NCBI GenBank assembly: GCA_029861865.1
Contig: JAOTYL010000005.1
Span: 62,001 to 126,000 of the forward strand
DNA from: Myxococcales bacterium
GTDB lineage: Bacteria > Myxococcota_A > Polyangia > Polyangiales > Houyiibacteriaceae
Direction: 5' to 3'
Length of the DNA stretch: 64,000 nucleotides
The notes beneath the pieces are model-generated. The model did no database searches. It was not told where the DNA came from and saw nothing but the letters and a program-made list of their open reading frames with translations. Positions 9,335-18,188 of the stretch are shown here, piece after piece; the first letter of the stretch is position 1, and every line of letters starts with the position of its first letter. A program made the translations under genes and the position numbers.

Positions 9335-10471
9335 ATGGAAAAGGGATGGATTGCACAGCTGCTCGAGGTCGGGCTCGTGACCGAGGCGCAGGTGCGCGCG
9401 AGTCAGGCACGTGGTGCTGAGCTTCCATCGCCCCAACTCGTTCGCAATCTGATCGGGCAAGGTCTCGACGAGCGCATCCTCGCCGGCTTTTTCGTCTCGC
9501 TTGGTTTCGGACCGATGCTTCAGGCCCAAGAGCTCGCCCGAGCCGATCTCGATCTGGTTCGTCGTTTGCCCGGCTCCGAGGCCCACGAGCTATGTGCGAT
9601 GCCGCTCCGACCAAGCCCGGCAGGGGCTATCGTGGCAATGGCCGATCCCACCGACCAAGAGGCCGTTCGCGCATTGTCCGAGGCGCTCGGAGGCGCGATC
9701 TTGCCAACCGTCGCAAAGCTCTCCGACTTGATGGCCGCTCTCGAGCGTGCGTATCCCGCCGATCGTCCGACTTTGGTGAGCGACCCTTTTGCACTGGCGC
9801 GTCAGCGCTACCCAAGCGGTGTCGTGCCTTCGGTCCACGGAAAACCGACCGGGCAGAAAACCTCGACGGGCGATACCGGCCAAACGCTTCAATCCTTTGA
9901 CCCGGCGCTGCTGGCGGCGACAGCCAGCCCGGTTTGGGATCGGGCGTGGGATCGATCGACCGGCGGCCGGGAAAGCGCCCCCGTACCCTCATCGTTGGCG
10001 GCCCCTGAGGTTGTAAACCCAGACCTCACCGAGCTCGGGCGCGTCACCACGCGCGACGATGTGGTACGCGCCGGTTGCGAAGCTTGCTTGGCTGCGGCGC
10101 GGGCGGCGGCCTTCCTGGCGCTCCGCAAGGGCGTCTTTCGAGGCTGGGACGGCGCGGGTGGCGACATCACGAGCGCGAGCATTCGAAGCCTGTGGGTTCC
10201 TGCGACCAACCCTTCAGTTCTCAATGACGTGATCCACAGCGGCGAGGTATTCCGCGGTCCCTTCGGCCAGACGGCTGCCGACCACCTGCTACGCGCGGCG
10301 CTTGGGAGCGGTCGGGAAATCGTCATCGCCCCTGTGCTGATCGGGAACCGCATCGGCGGCTTGCTTTGCGCGACCGACCCAGGTTCAGACTCGACACCGA
10401 TCGAGGCGGTGGCCGAGGCCATGGGGCGGGCCTTTCAGCGCGTGATCGTGACCCAAAAATCCGACGTCTAG
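9335..10471 (+). CDS. GspE/PilB N-terminal (MshEN-like) domain protein, function unknown
   Basis: MEKGWIAQLLEVGLVTEAQV...GAIVAMADPTDQEAVRALSEALGGAILPTVAKLSDLMAALERAY resembles MshEN domains; no ATPase domain follows. Confidence 0.6.
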   Translation: MEKGWIAQLLEVGLVTEAQVRASQARGAELPSPQLVRNLIGQGLDERILAGFFVSLGFGPMLQAQELARADLDLVRRLPGSEAHELCAMPLRPSPAGAIVAMADPTDQEAVRALSEALGGAILPTVAKLSDLMAALERAYPADRPTLVSDPFALARQRYPSGVVPSVHGKPTGQKTSTGDTGQTLQSFDPALLAATASPVWDRAWDRSTGGRESAPVPSSLAAPEVVNPDLTELGRVTTRDDVVRAGCEACLAAARAAAFLALRKGVFRGWDGAGGDITSASIRSLWVPATNPSVLNDVIHSGEVFRGPFGQTAADHLLRAALGSGREIVIAPVLIGNRIGGLLCATDPGSDSTPIEAVAEAMGRAFQRVIVTQKSDV

Positions 10472-11169
10472 TCTACAAAAACCGCTTCGGCCGCCGGGTC
10501 GGCCATCTTGGCCAGCCGCAGGAGCCGCCGTCGCTCACGAAGGACTCCGGAGCTGTACGCGTTCTTTGAACATCGGCCCGAATTGTACCAAGACAACCCC
10601 TGCCCGACGTCATCGCCACATCGCGTCGTGGCCCACTTCAGAAGGCCTAGGCCCGCCTCGATCACCTCACGCTGACATGCACCCGGGCGGAGGCTGCAGG
10701 CCTCTCGGTAGCGCTCGTTGTAGATGAAGGGCACCGTCTTGCCTCGATACTTGGGGTTGAGCTGTACCACTCCGCGCGCCCCGACCGGGCTGACAGCCAG
10801 CGGGTTGAGGCCCGACTCCCTCATTGCGATGGCGGCGGTGAGGAAGGGGTCGATGCCGGCGCGGTTACTCGCCTCGGTGATCAATCTAGAAAGCGTTGCG
10901 ATGCGCGCGCGGCAGCCACCCTCCGTCAAACGGCAGTGCTGCACGTGAATCGGCTCACCACGTCGGCTCTCACGCACGATCAGGCGGGCGTCGATCGCAC
11001 GCGCGAGCGCGATCGCCGTGGGGTGATCACCGACGGCGGACCGATAGTCGATCCCCTCGGCGACTTCCTCGGATGCCGGCACGGGCGCGGTCCACGAGGG
11101 ACCCGCCACCGTGTGCGAGTTCCACGCGCTGATGAGCACAACGCCGAGACATAAGAGTGCGATCCGCAT
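10468..11169 (-). CDS. lytic transglycosylase SLT-domain protein (exported)
   Basis: Signal peptide; AGIDPFLTAAIAMRESGLNPLAVSPVGARGVVQLNPKY. Confidence 0.75.
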   Translation of the reverse strand: MRIALLCLGVVLISAWNSHTVAGPSWTAPVPASEEVAEGIDYRSAVGDHPTAIALARAIDARLIVRESRRGEPIHVQHCRLTEGGCRARIATLSRLITEASNRAGIDPFLTAAIAMRESGLNPLAVSPVGARGVVQLNPKYRGKTVPFIYNERYREACSLRPGACQREVIEAGLGLLKWATTRCGDDVGQGLSWYNSGRCSKNAYSSGVLRERRRLLRLAKMADPAAEAVFVD

Positions 11170-11262
11170 GCCGATTACCCCCGAAATCCATCAGGAGGCC
11201 CCGACGGTAGGCCATGAGCGCACCTTGCGCCACCCGGGTGCGAAAACACCGTATCAAACGAG

Positions 11263-12927
11263 TTACAGCTGCTCGGCCTCGAGGCTGGGATCCGAGGGTC
11301 CCTCAGCAGCCAATTTATCTTTGTCTTCAGTGGCTTCAGAGGCTTCGACAGGCTGTGGCGCGTCGCTCTCTGGCGCTTCGGACGGCTCCTCGGCAGCTTT
11401 CCTCGCCGCGAGGGAATCGTCTTCGGTGGTGGGCTCCTCGCCTCCTTGGTCCCGTGGGGAGCGTCGTCGCACCCGTCGACGGCTGCGGCGGCGCTTCGAG
11501 CCGTTCGATTCGGTCGCGTCGTCCGATGAAGATGCACGGGCCGGCCCGCCGAGCGAGTCGAGCAGCTCTACGTCGAGCACCGCCAAGGGCACTGAGACAC
11601 GCTGAATGCCGACACCGACCTCTTCCATCGACCTTGCCAGGGCGTCCCCATCGAATACTGCGCAAGGGGCCGCGCCGTCGGCATGCGCCTCTAGATGGAT
11701 CCCCTCTCGAACTTGGCCGAGGGTGATCACCCATCCGATACGTGCGTGATCGAACTGGTGCAGCGCACCCCGCAGCGCGATGATGGAGTCATTGGTGAGC
11801 GGCTGCTTGCCGCGGTGGATGGTGATGGCCAATGGCGTCTCTTCGGGGCCACGCCGCAAAGTGCCTGCCAAGCTGAAGTCTCCGGTCTCGGCCCGTACTC
11901 CGCGAAGCGAATGAACGCCCACGGCGTTCAACCAAGTGGCGATCAACTCGAGCAGCGCCCCATCTGGGAAGTCGCGGAGCCGCTTGATCAGGGCTCGGCG
12001 AACCTCCTCCTGCTGGCGTCTGGCGGCCCGGACCGCAGCTTCTTCGGATTTGACCGCATCGCTCGGATGGTCCCACTCGAGGAGCGAAACCGAGCCATTG
12101 GACTCGCGGAACCTCGGGCGCGCGGCGGAGGCCCTACGACGGGCGTTGTCGCCACGGATGGCCGCAGCCAGGGTCGGAGCCAGGTCCGCCGGCCCCCCAG
12201 ACAGCCTTCCAGCCGCGATCAAGGCCTCTGCCACCTGAAACAAGCTTCTCGGTTGACGGTCACGTCCCCGCAGGGCTTGCTCGATGGCATCCGCCAGGTC
12301 GCGACCGACCGCTTCTCCAGGCTCGGCCGTGCGGGTCGCCCTCGGCTCAGGCTCCCGCCGTTGTCGGTCCCGCGAGCTCCGGCCCTCGCTGGCTGCGCCT
12401 TGGCGTGGCTCATCCCGTTCTCGGCGGCGTCTGGGCCGGCGCTTACGGGGCCGTTTTGCGCCGCCACGAGATTCATCGTCGAGGTTGGCGAGAATCAGCT
12501 CGTCGTCATCCTCTTCCACCGGAAAAACGTCAGCGCCCGGGTGCTCTTGCGAGACGAAGCTCGGTTCGCCTTCGGTTGGCTCGTCCGCCGGCTCCTCCGA
12601 CTCGGCCTCGATCGCCTCCTCGTCCGCTTCGGCGGACTCGGGAAGACCCTTCAATTCCTCCCCGGAGGGCTCGGCATCCGCCAGCTCTTCGGCCGCGTCG
12701 TCGTCCTGTTCCCGCAGGGCAAAAACGCCAGGCTTCACCTTGATGATCGGAGCATCGCCGCGGTCTTTCTTGACCATGGTGGCGAGCCTCGAGCTCATGG
12801 TGGTTTCGGGGGTTTTACCGACGTGCGATAAGAGATTTCGCTCGATCGCGATTTCGGTGATTTTCTTGTAATGGAGGGGCTTTCCGGTAAGCCGGAGCAC
12901 CTCCACGGCTGCTTCCGTGAATGTCAT
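11263..12927 (-). CDS. HARE-HTH domain protein with acidic/basic linker and degenerate Mrr-like restriction-endonuclease-fold C-terminus
   Basis: MTFTEAAVEVLRLTGKPLHYKKITEIAIERNLLSHVGKTPETTMSSRLATMVKKDRGDAPIIKVKPGVFAL = HARE-HTH; C-terminal ALLELIATWLNAVGVHSL...IALRGALHQFDHARIGWVITLGQVREGIHLEA... resembles Mrr_cat layout. Confidence 0.75.
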   Translation of the reverse strand: MTFTEAAVEVLRLTGKPLHYKKITEIAIERNLLSHVGKTPETTMSSRLATMVKKDRGDAPIIKVKPGVFALREQDDDAAEELADAEPSGEELKGLPESAEADEEAIEAESEEPADEPTEGEPSFVSQEHPGADVFPVEEDDDELILANLDDESRGGAKRPRKRRPRRRRERDEPRQGAASEGRSSRDRQRREPEPRATRTAEPGEAVGRDLADAIEQALRGRDRQPRSLFQVAEALIAAGRLSGGPADLAPTLAAAIRGDNARRRASAARPRFRESNGSVSLLEWDHPSDAVKSEEAAVRAARRQQEEVRRALIKRLRDFPDGALLELIATWLNAVGVHSLRGVRAETGDFSLAGTLRRGPEETPLAITIHRGKQPLTNDSIIALRGALHQFDHARIGWVITLGQVREGIHLEAHADGAAPCAVFDGDALARSMEEVGVGIQRVSVPLAVLDVELLDSLGGPARASSSDDATESNGSKRRRSRRRVRRRSPRDQGGEEPTTEDDSLAARKAAEEPSEAPESDAPQPVEASEATEDKDKLAAEGPSDPSLEAEQL

Positions 12928-13423
12928 GTTCGTTGTCGTTCCTGTCACTCCGATGGGCGATGACGGATGGCCCTGCGAGCGCTGCGACGGGGAGCGAAGA
13001 ATCGCTCCACCCGTGCAGGCTGTCAGCCATGCTCGTTCGCACTCCGACCGGACAAAAGCGGTTGATGATTGAGTCTTAGGGTCCGAAGACCCCCTCCTGC
13101 TTAATCGGTTACCATCACGACCGCGCCGAGGCAATCAAACGGCTCGATAGGCGACCCAGATTCCGACTCCGCTGTGTGTTGCCACGCCTTAACCCGTCCC
13201 AGTTGACTTTGACCTTTCCGAGGTCCATACGGCCCGCCTGCGGATAATTGGCTCTGGCCGATCCCCGCTGTTACAGCCAAGTCGGAATGTGCAGCGGTCT
13301 TTCGTGTCAGTTTGGCGACGCCGTCGTGGCACGCGAGACACGAGTCGAGAGCCACCCGACCGAGATTCGGGGTGAAGTTGGATTGGCTCGTTCTTCGCAA
13401 GAGGGTGCGTCGAGGAGATTCGG

Positions 13424-14419
13424 ATGAAGGACAAAGAGATTGGCATACTGCTCGGTGGCGTGAGCGCAGAGCGCGAGATCTCGATCAAGACCGGAGAGGC
13501 GATCTACGAGGCGCTGAAGGCACGCGGCTACCGGGTTCAAAAGGTCTTCGTCGATGCCGACATCGATCGGGTGCTGCGACAGATCACGATCGACGTGGCG
13601 GTTATCGCCCTTCACGGCACCTACGGCGAAGACGGCTGCATCCAAGGGATGCTCGAGACAATGGGGATTCCGTACACGGGCTCCGGCGTGCTCCCCAGCG
13701 CGTTGGCGATGGACAAGCTCAAGTCGAAAGAGCTCTTCCGTCTCTACAACGTGCCAACGCCTCCGTATTACGTGGTGCGCCGCGACGACCTCGATCGTCT
13801 CGAGCAGATCCATAGCTCATTTGGTTTCCCGAGCTTCGTGAAGCCCCGTTCGGGGGGCTCGAGCGTGGGGGCTGGTGCCGCGCGCAATCTCGCTGAGCTC
13901 GAAGAACGTTGCCAAGACGCGGCTCGCTTCGACGAATGGATCTTGGTGGAGCGCCTGATCGTCGGACGCGAAGTCGCGGTGGGCTTGCTCGACGGAAACG
14001 CGCTCGGTGCGATCGAAATCGAGCCCAAAGGCGGTTTCTACGACTACAAGTCGAAATACCAAGAGGGTGGAAGCCAATACCATTTTCCCGCACGGCTTTC
14101 GCCGACGCGATACCAGGGTGTGTTGAATCTCGCGGAACGCGCGGTGCATTGCGTCGGTGCCACGGGAGCGACCCGCGTCGATCTGCTGGTGATGTCCGAT
14201 GAAAACGAGTACGTGCTCGAGGTCAACACGCTGCCAGGGCTCACTCCGACGTCGCTGCTCCCGAAGATTGCGGCGGGTGCGGGCTACGACTTCGGCGACC
14301 TCTGTGAGGCGATCCTGGAGCGGGCCACGCTGCATGTCGGTGACGGGTTGCCACGCGTCCCAGCGGAGGAGCGTGGCGGGAGCTCCGACTCGTTGGCGCC
14401 CATTCTGCCGGCGGAATAG
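13424..14419 (+). CDS. ddl: D-alanine--D-alanine ligase
   Basis: IGILLGGVSAEREISIKTG; ALHGTYGEDGCIQGMLE; PYTGSGVLPSALAMDK; EVNTLPGLTPTSLLPK. Confidence 0.95.
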   Translation: MKDKEIGILLGGVSAEREISIKTGEAIYEALKARGYRVQKVFVDADIDRVLRQITIDVAVIALHGTYGEDGCIQGMLETMGIPYTGSGVLPSALAMDKLKSKELFRLYNVPTPPYYVVRRDDLDRLEQIHSSFGFPSFVKPRSGGSSVGAGAARNLAELEERCQDAARFDEWILVERLIVGREVAVGLLDGNALGAIEIEPKGGFYDYKSKYQEGGSQYHFPARLSPTRYQGVLNLAERAVHCVGATGATRVDLLVMSDENEYVLEVNTLPGLTPTSLLPKIAAGAGYDFGDLCEAILERATLHVGDGLPRVPAEERGGSSDSLAPILPAE

Positions 14420-14463
14420 ATATTGTTGACAATTCCGATGCGGGAACCCATAGATCCCGTGCG

Positions 14464-14919
14464 GTGAAGCTCTCCAACAAAGGTCGATACGGCGTCCGGG
14501 CCATCTTCGATATCGCGTTCCACAGCGGTGGGAAGGCCACGCAGATCAAGGATATCTCCCGTCGCCAGGCGATTCCGCCGCGCTTTCTCGAGCAGATCTT
14601 TCAGGATCTCAAGCGGGCCGGTTTGGTCACTTCGAAACGCGGGCCGCGGGGCGGTTACGCGCTCGCGATCAACCCCGAGGGCATTCGAGTCGGCGACATC
14701 GTGCGGGCCCTCGAAGGGCCGATCGTGCTTGGCGGGGGCGCCGACGCGAGCGGAAACGGCGACGAAATGAGCCGCGCGGTCACCGAAGAGGTGTTTTCGG
14801 AGCTCTCCAACAGCGTCGAGGCGTGCTTCGACGCGATCACGATCCAGGATCTGTGTGATCGGGGTGACGCGCATGGCGTTCGGCGGGCGCCACCTCGACG
14901 GTACGTGTATTCCATCTGA
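14464..14919 (+). CDS. Rrf2-family transcriptional regulator (CymR-like; no IscR-type Cys cluster)
   Basis: GTG start; MKLSNKGRYGVRAIFDIAFHSGGKATQIKDISRRQAIPPRFLEQIFQDLKRAGLVTSKRGPRGGYALA; lies immediately upstream of cysK. Confidence 0.9.
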   Translation: MKLSNKGRYGVRAIFDIAFHSGGKATQIKDISRRQAIPPRFLEQIFQDLKRAGLVTSKRGPRGGYALAINPEGIRVGDIVRALEGPIVLGGGADASGNGDEMSRAVTEEVFSELSNSVEACFDAITIQDLCDRGDAHGVRRAPPRRYVYSI

Positions 14920-15845
14920 TGTCAGCACCCGTTGTCGATAGCGTCCTCGAGCTCGTTGGCGAAACTCCAGTCGTTCGCTTGCGCCGCCTCTCGCCCAGAG
15001 GTGGAGCGACCGTGTGGGGCAAGGGCGAGCACCTGAACCCCGGCGGCTCGGTCAAAGATCGCATCTGCCTGGCGATGATCGAAGCGGCCGAGCGCGATGG
15101 CAAGCTTCGGCCCGGCAGCATCATCGTCGAACCGACCAGTGGCAATACCGGCATCGGCCTGGCGTTGGTCTGTGCACGCAAGGGCTACAAGCTTGTTCTC
15201 ACGATGCCGGCGAGCATGTCTCTCGAACGCCGAGCGCTCCTGGAAGCGTACGGCGTCGAGATTGTCCTGACTGAGCCGGACCGCGTGATGGAGGGCGCGA
15301 TCGAGGCTGCGCGCCGCATCGTCGAAGAGCGTGGCGCCTTCATGCCCGAGCAGTTCTCGAACCCGGCGAACCCCGAGGTGCACCGAGAGACGACGGCCCC
15401 AGAGATCTTGCAAGCGTTCGAGGGAGATTCGATCGATGTTTTCGTCGCCGCGGTCGGAACTGGGGGCACGGTGAGCGGCGTGGGGGCCGCACTCAAGGGT
15501 AACGATTCACGCACGCGTGTGATCGCCGTGGAGCCCGCCGCAAGTCCCGTGTTGGCGGGTGGCAAGCCTGGCCCGACCAAGATTCAGGGCCTCAATGCGG
15601 GGTTCGTGCCGGAAAACTACGATAGCGCCGTCGTCGACGAGATCGTCGGCGTTTCGGATCGCGATGCGTGGGAGACCAAGCTCGCGCTTGCGACCCAAGA
15701 GGGGCTGCTCGTCGGGATAAGCGCCGGCGCTAACGTCTGGGCTGCGATTCGGGTCGCGCGCGAGCTCGAGCCGGGGCAGAACGTCGTCACGATTTTGTGC
15801 GACACTGGGGAGCGCTACTTCAGTCTTTCGGAGTACTTCGAATGA
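14919..15845 (+). CDS. cysK: cysteine synthase A (O-acetylserine sulfhydrylase)
   Basis: VGETPVVRL; LNPGGSVKDR; EPTSGNTGIGLA; GTGGTVSGVG. Confidence 0.93.
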   Translation: MSAPVVDSVLELVGETPVVRLRRLSPRGGATVWGKGEHLNPGGSVKDRICLAMIEAAERDGKLRPGSIIVEPTSGNTGIGLALVCARKGYKLVLTMPASMSLERRALLEAYGVEIVLTEPDRVMEGAIEAARRIVEERGAFMPEQFSNPANPEVHRETTAPEILQAFEGDSIDVFVAAVGTGGTVSGVGAALKGNDSRTRVIAVEPAASPVLAGGKPGPTKIQGLNAGFVPENYDSAVVDEIVGVSDRDAWETKLALATQEGLLVGISAGANVWAAIRVARELEPGQNVVTILCDTGERYFSLSEYFE

Positions 15846-16549
15846 CCTCAAGGCATCGGGTATTGATGGTGGGCGCCGGTGGGCTTGGCTCGCCGGTGCT
15901 GCGCCTCCTCGCTGACAGCACGGTCGAGCACGTGACGGTGGTCGATGACGACGTCGTCGAGGAGAGCAACCTTCACCGACAGACCTTCCTTACCGAGAGA
16001 GATCTCGGCCGTCCGAAGACCGAGTGCGCAAAGGAGCACCTCCGGAAGGCATGCCCGAGACTTGGTGTCAGCATCGTCGAGGGCCGCTTCATCCCGTCAA
16101 CGGCGGTGGAGCTTCTCGACGGACACACGCTCGTGATCGAGGGGGCCGATAACCTCGCTACCAAGTTCTTGGTCGCGGACGCCGCCCGCCTCGCCGAGAT
16201 TCCGGCCGTGCAGGCGGGTGCCATCCGCTGGAACGGGTGGGCTTGGTGCGCCCTCCCGGACTCCGCATGTCTTCGGTGTCTTTTCGAGGACATCCCGCGG
16301 GATCGGGTCGAGACCTGTGCGGAGGCGGGTGTCGTCGGTCCCGTGGTCGGCGTCCTGGGAGGTCTCCAGGCGGCTTTGATGTTTCGCCTGCTCGAGGGTG
16401 ACCGTCCGGGCGGCGAGCTTTGGCACTATCACGGTCTCGAAGGCGTGCTCCGCAAGACTTGGGTGCGACGGCGAAGCGACTGCCCGCTTTGCACGGGAGA
16501 GATACGGGACCTCCGGACGGAGCGATACGCGGCGCCTTGCGCGGCATGA
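15842..16549 (+). CDS. short ThiF/MoeB/HesA-family E1-like adenylyltransferase lacking the N-terminal RYxRQ segment
   Basis: ATGA overlap with cysK; starts directly at Rossmann VLMVGAGGLGSPVLRLLADSTVEHVTVVDDDVVEESNLHRQ; Zn Cys pairs CLRC and CPLC; ETCAEAGVVGPVVG. Confidence 0.9.
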   Translation: MTSRHRVLMVGAGGLGSPVLRLLADSTVEHVTVVDDDVVEESNLHRQTFLTERDLGRPKTECAKEHLRKACPRLGVSIVEGRFIPSTAVELLDGHTLVIEGADNLATKFLVADAARLAEIPAVQAGAIRWNGWAWCALPDSACLRCLFEDIPRDRVETCAEAGVVGPVVGVLGGLQAALMFRLLEGDRPGGELWHYHGLEGVLRKTWVRRRSDCPLCTGEIRDLRTERYAAPCAA

Positions 16550-16588
16550 CTTCCGCTTGCATCCATTAAGACTCAGAAAGGAACGAAC

Positions 16589-16870
16589 ATGGCTGTCACG
16601 GTACGCATTCCAACTCCACTTCGAACATTGACCGGCGGGCAAGACGAAGTCTCCGCCGACGGCGGCACGGTGGCGGAGGTCATCGAGAACCTCGAAGCGA
16701 ATCACCCCGGCATGAAGGATCGACTCTGCGACGAAAAAGGCGTCCGGCGCTTCGTCAACATCTATCACAACGATGAGGACATCCGGTTCCTCGACAACCT
16801 GCAGACCGAGCTCAAAGAGGGCGACACGTTGAGCATCGTTCCTGCCATTGCGGGAGGGGCCCAGCTTTGA
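16589..16870 (+). CDS. CysO/MoaD/ThiS-like ubiquitin-fold sulfur carrier protein with C-terminal GG-AQL extension
   Basis: MAVTVRIPTPLRTLTGGQDEVSADGGTVAEVIENLEANHPGMKDRLCDEKGVRRFVNIYHNDEDIRFLDNLQTELKEGDTLSIVPAIAGGAQL. Confidence 0.9.
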   Translation: MAVTVRIPTPLRTLTGGQDEVSADGGTVAEVIENLEANHPGMKDRLCDEKGVRRFVNIYHNDEDIRFLDNLQTELKEGDTLSIVPAIAGGAQL

Positions 16871-17259
16871 GCCTCGATGCCGCGGCAAGACGTCGATACG
16901 CACGTCAGCTTCTTCTCAGCGAAATCGGCGAGGCGGGCCAGGAGCGCTTGTCCGGAGCCGGCTTTTGTCGAGGAGCCGAGGGCGATGCGGACGCGTACGC
17001 TGTGGCGGCGGAGTATCTTCGACGAGCAGGCTGCAAGGAGAGTGAAGGCGAAGGCACGTCGGTGCATGTACCCACCACCAAAGCGGTGATGCACTTCGCG
17101 GGGAAAGCCTCCCTTCGGGCACCCGCGGCAGCCGTGGTCGGTGCATTTGCGGCCGTTGAGCACCTGAAGGAAGCCCTCGGAGTCGGCCAGCCGCGCGAAT
17201 TCCCCTCAAACCTCACCCTCCCGCCCAAAAGGGGACAGTCCCCTTTTTCCAAGGGTTAA
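16867..17259 (+). CDS. 130-aa mini-E1: ThiF-like N-terminal arginine-finger segment plus C-terminal helix, no nucleotide-binding core
   Basis: MSLDAAARRRYARQLLLSEIGEAGQERL matches the E1 N-terminus; VVGAFAAVEHLKEALGVG matches the E1 crossover/C-terminal helix; no GxGGxG. C-terminal 10-15 aa come from a palindromic repeat. Confidence 0.7.
   Translation: MSLDAAARRRYARQLLLSEIGEAGQERLSGAGFCRGAEGDADAYAVAAEYLRRAGCKESEGEGTSVHVPTTKAVMHFAGKASLRAPAAAVVGAFAAVEHLKEALGVGQPREFPSNLTLPPKRGQSPFSKG
17227..17247. repeat. perfect palindromic element AAAAGGGGACAGTCCCCTTTT
   Basis: Read directly: aaaaggggac-a-gtcccctttt, 10-bp arms and 1-nt centre, followed by a further T. Confidence 0.9.
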
Positions 17260-17264
17260 GCGGG

Positions 17265-18188
17265 ATGCGGTTTCGGAAGATAGAGTCGATCGTCGAAGCG
17301 GTGGGCAACACCCCACTCGTTCGTCTGCGCGCGATCGAAAAACAAACTCCGGGAGTGAAGATCTATCTGAAGCTCGAATATGCAAACCCAGGCGGCTCTG
17401 TGAAAGACCGCCCGGCCCTTCAGATGATGCTGGACGCCATCGAAAACGGAACCTTAACCAACGACAAGATTCTGATCGACGCAACGAGCGGGAATACTGG
17501 CGTGGCATACAGCTTATTCGGCGCCGCCCTCGGGTACCGGGTCGCACTCGTGATGCCGTCCAATGTCTCCAAGGCTCGAAAGGACATCACGCAGGCTTTC
17601 GGGACGGAGATCATCTACAGCGACCCCATGGAGGGTTCAGATGGCGCGATCCGAAAGGCCCGGGAGCTGGTTGCCGCGAACCCGGACCGCTACTTCTACT
17701 CCGATCAGTATTCAAACCCTTCGAACCCCCGCGCGCATTACCTCGGCACGGGCCAAGAGATCCTCGACCAAGTCGGAGACGAGATCACGCACTTCGTGGC
17801 CGGCCTCGGCACGAGCGGGACATGCATGGGCACGACGCGTCGGCTCCGGGAGCACTCGCGAAAGATCGAGTGCATCGCTCTCGAGCCGGCCGAAGCGTTG
17901 CATGGGCTCGAGGGCCTCAAGCACATGGGTAGCTCGATCGTTCCCGAGATCTTCGACTCCGACGTTCCCGACGAGATTCTTCCGGTGGGCACCGACGCAG
18001 GCTGGGACATGTCGGACCGCCTCGCCGCAGAAGAAGGCCTCCACGTCGGGCACTCCACCGGGGCCAACATCGCCGGCGCGCTCGAGGTCGCCAAGCGTGT
18101 CGAAGAGGGTTGTATCGTGGCGATCGCCTGCGATCGCGGGGATCGGTACTTCGCGCCGATGAAGTGGGAGAAGCGCTATGAGTGGTGA
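17265..18188 (+). CDS. cysM: CysM-like PLP-dependent cysteine synthase B
   Basis: ESIVEAVGNTPLVRLRAIEKQTPGVKIYLKLEYANPGGSVKDRPAL; DATSGNTGVAYSL; GTSGTCMGTTRRLRE; neighbours CysO/JAMM genes as in the Mycobacterium cysM cluster. Confidence 0.88.
   Translation: MRFRKIESIVEAVGNTPLVRLRAIEKQTPGVKIYLKLEYANPGGSVKDRPALQMMLDAIENGTLTNDKILIDATSGNTGVAYSLFGAALGYRVALVMPSNVSKARKDITQAFGTEIIYSDPMEGSDGAIRKARELVAANPDRYFYSDQYSNPSNPRAHYLGTGQEILDQVGDEITHFVAGLGTSGTCMGTTRRLREHSRKIECIALEPAEALHGLEGLKHMGSSIVPEIFDSDVPDEILPVGTDAGWDMSDRLAAEEGLHVGHSTGANIAGALEVAKRVEEGCIVAIACDRGDRYFAPMKWEKRYEW

Noticed and set aside
16097-16903. 268-aa minus-strand ORF antisense to ThiF and the sulfur carrier
   Set aside because: Shadow ORF; the plus strand encodes two well-supported proteins there.
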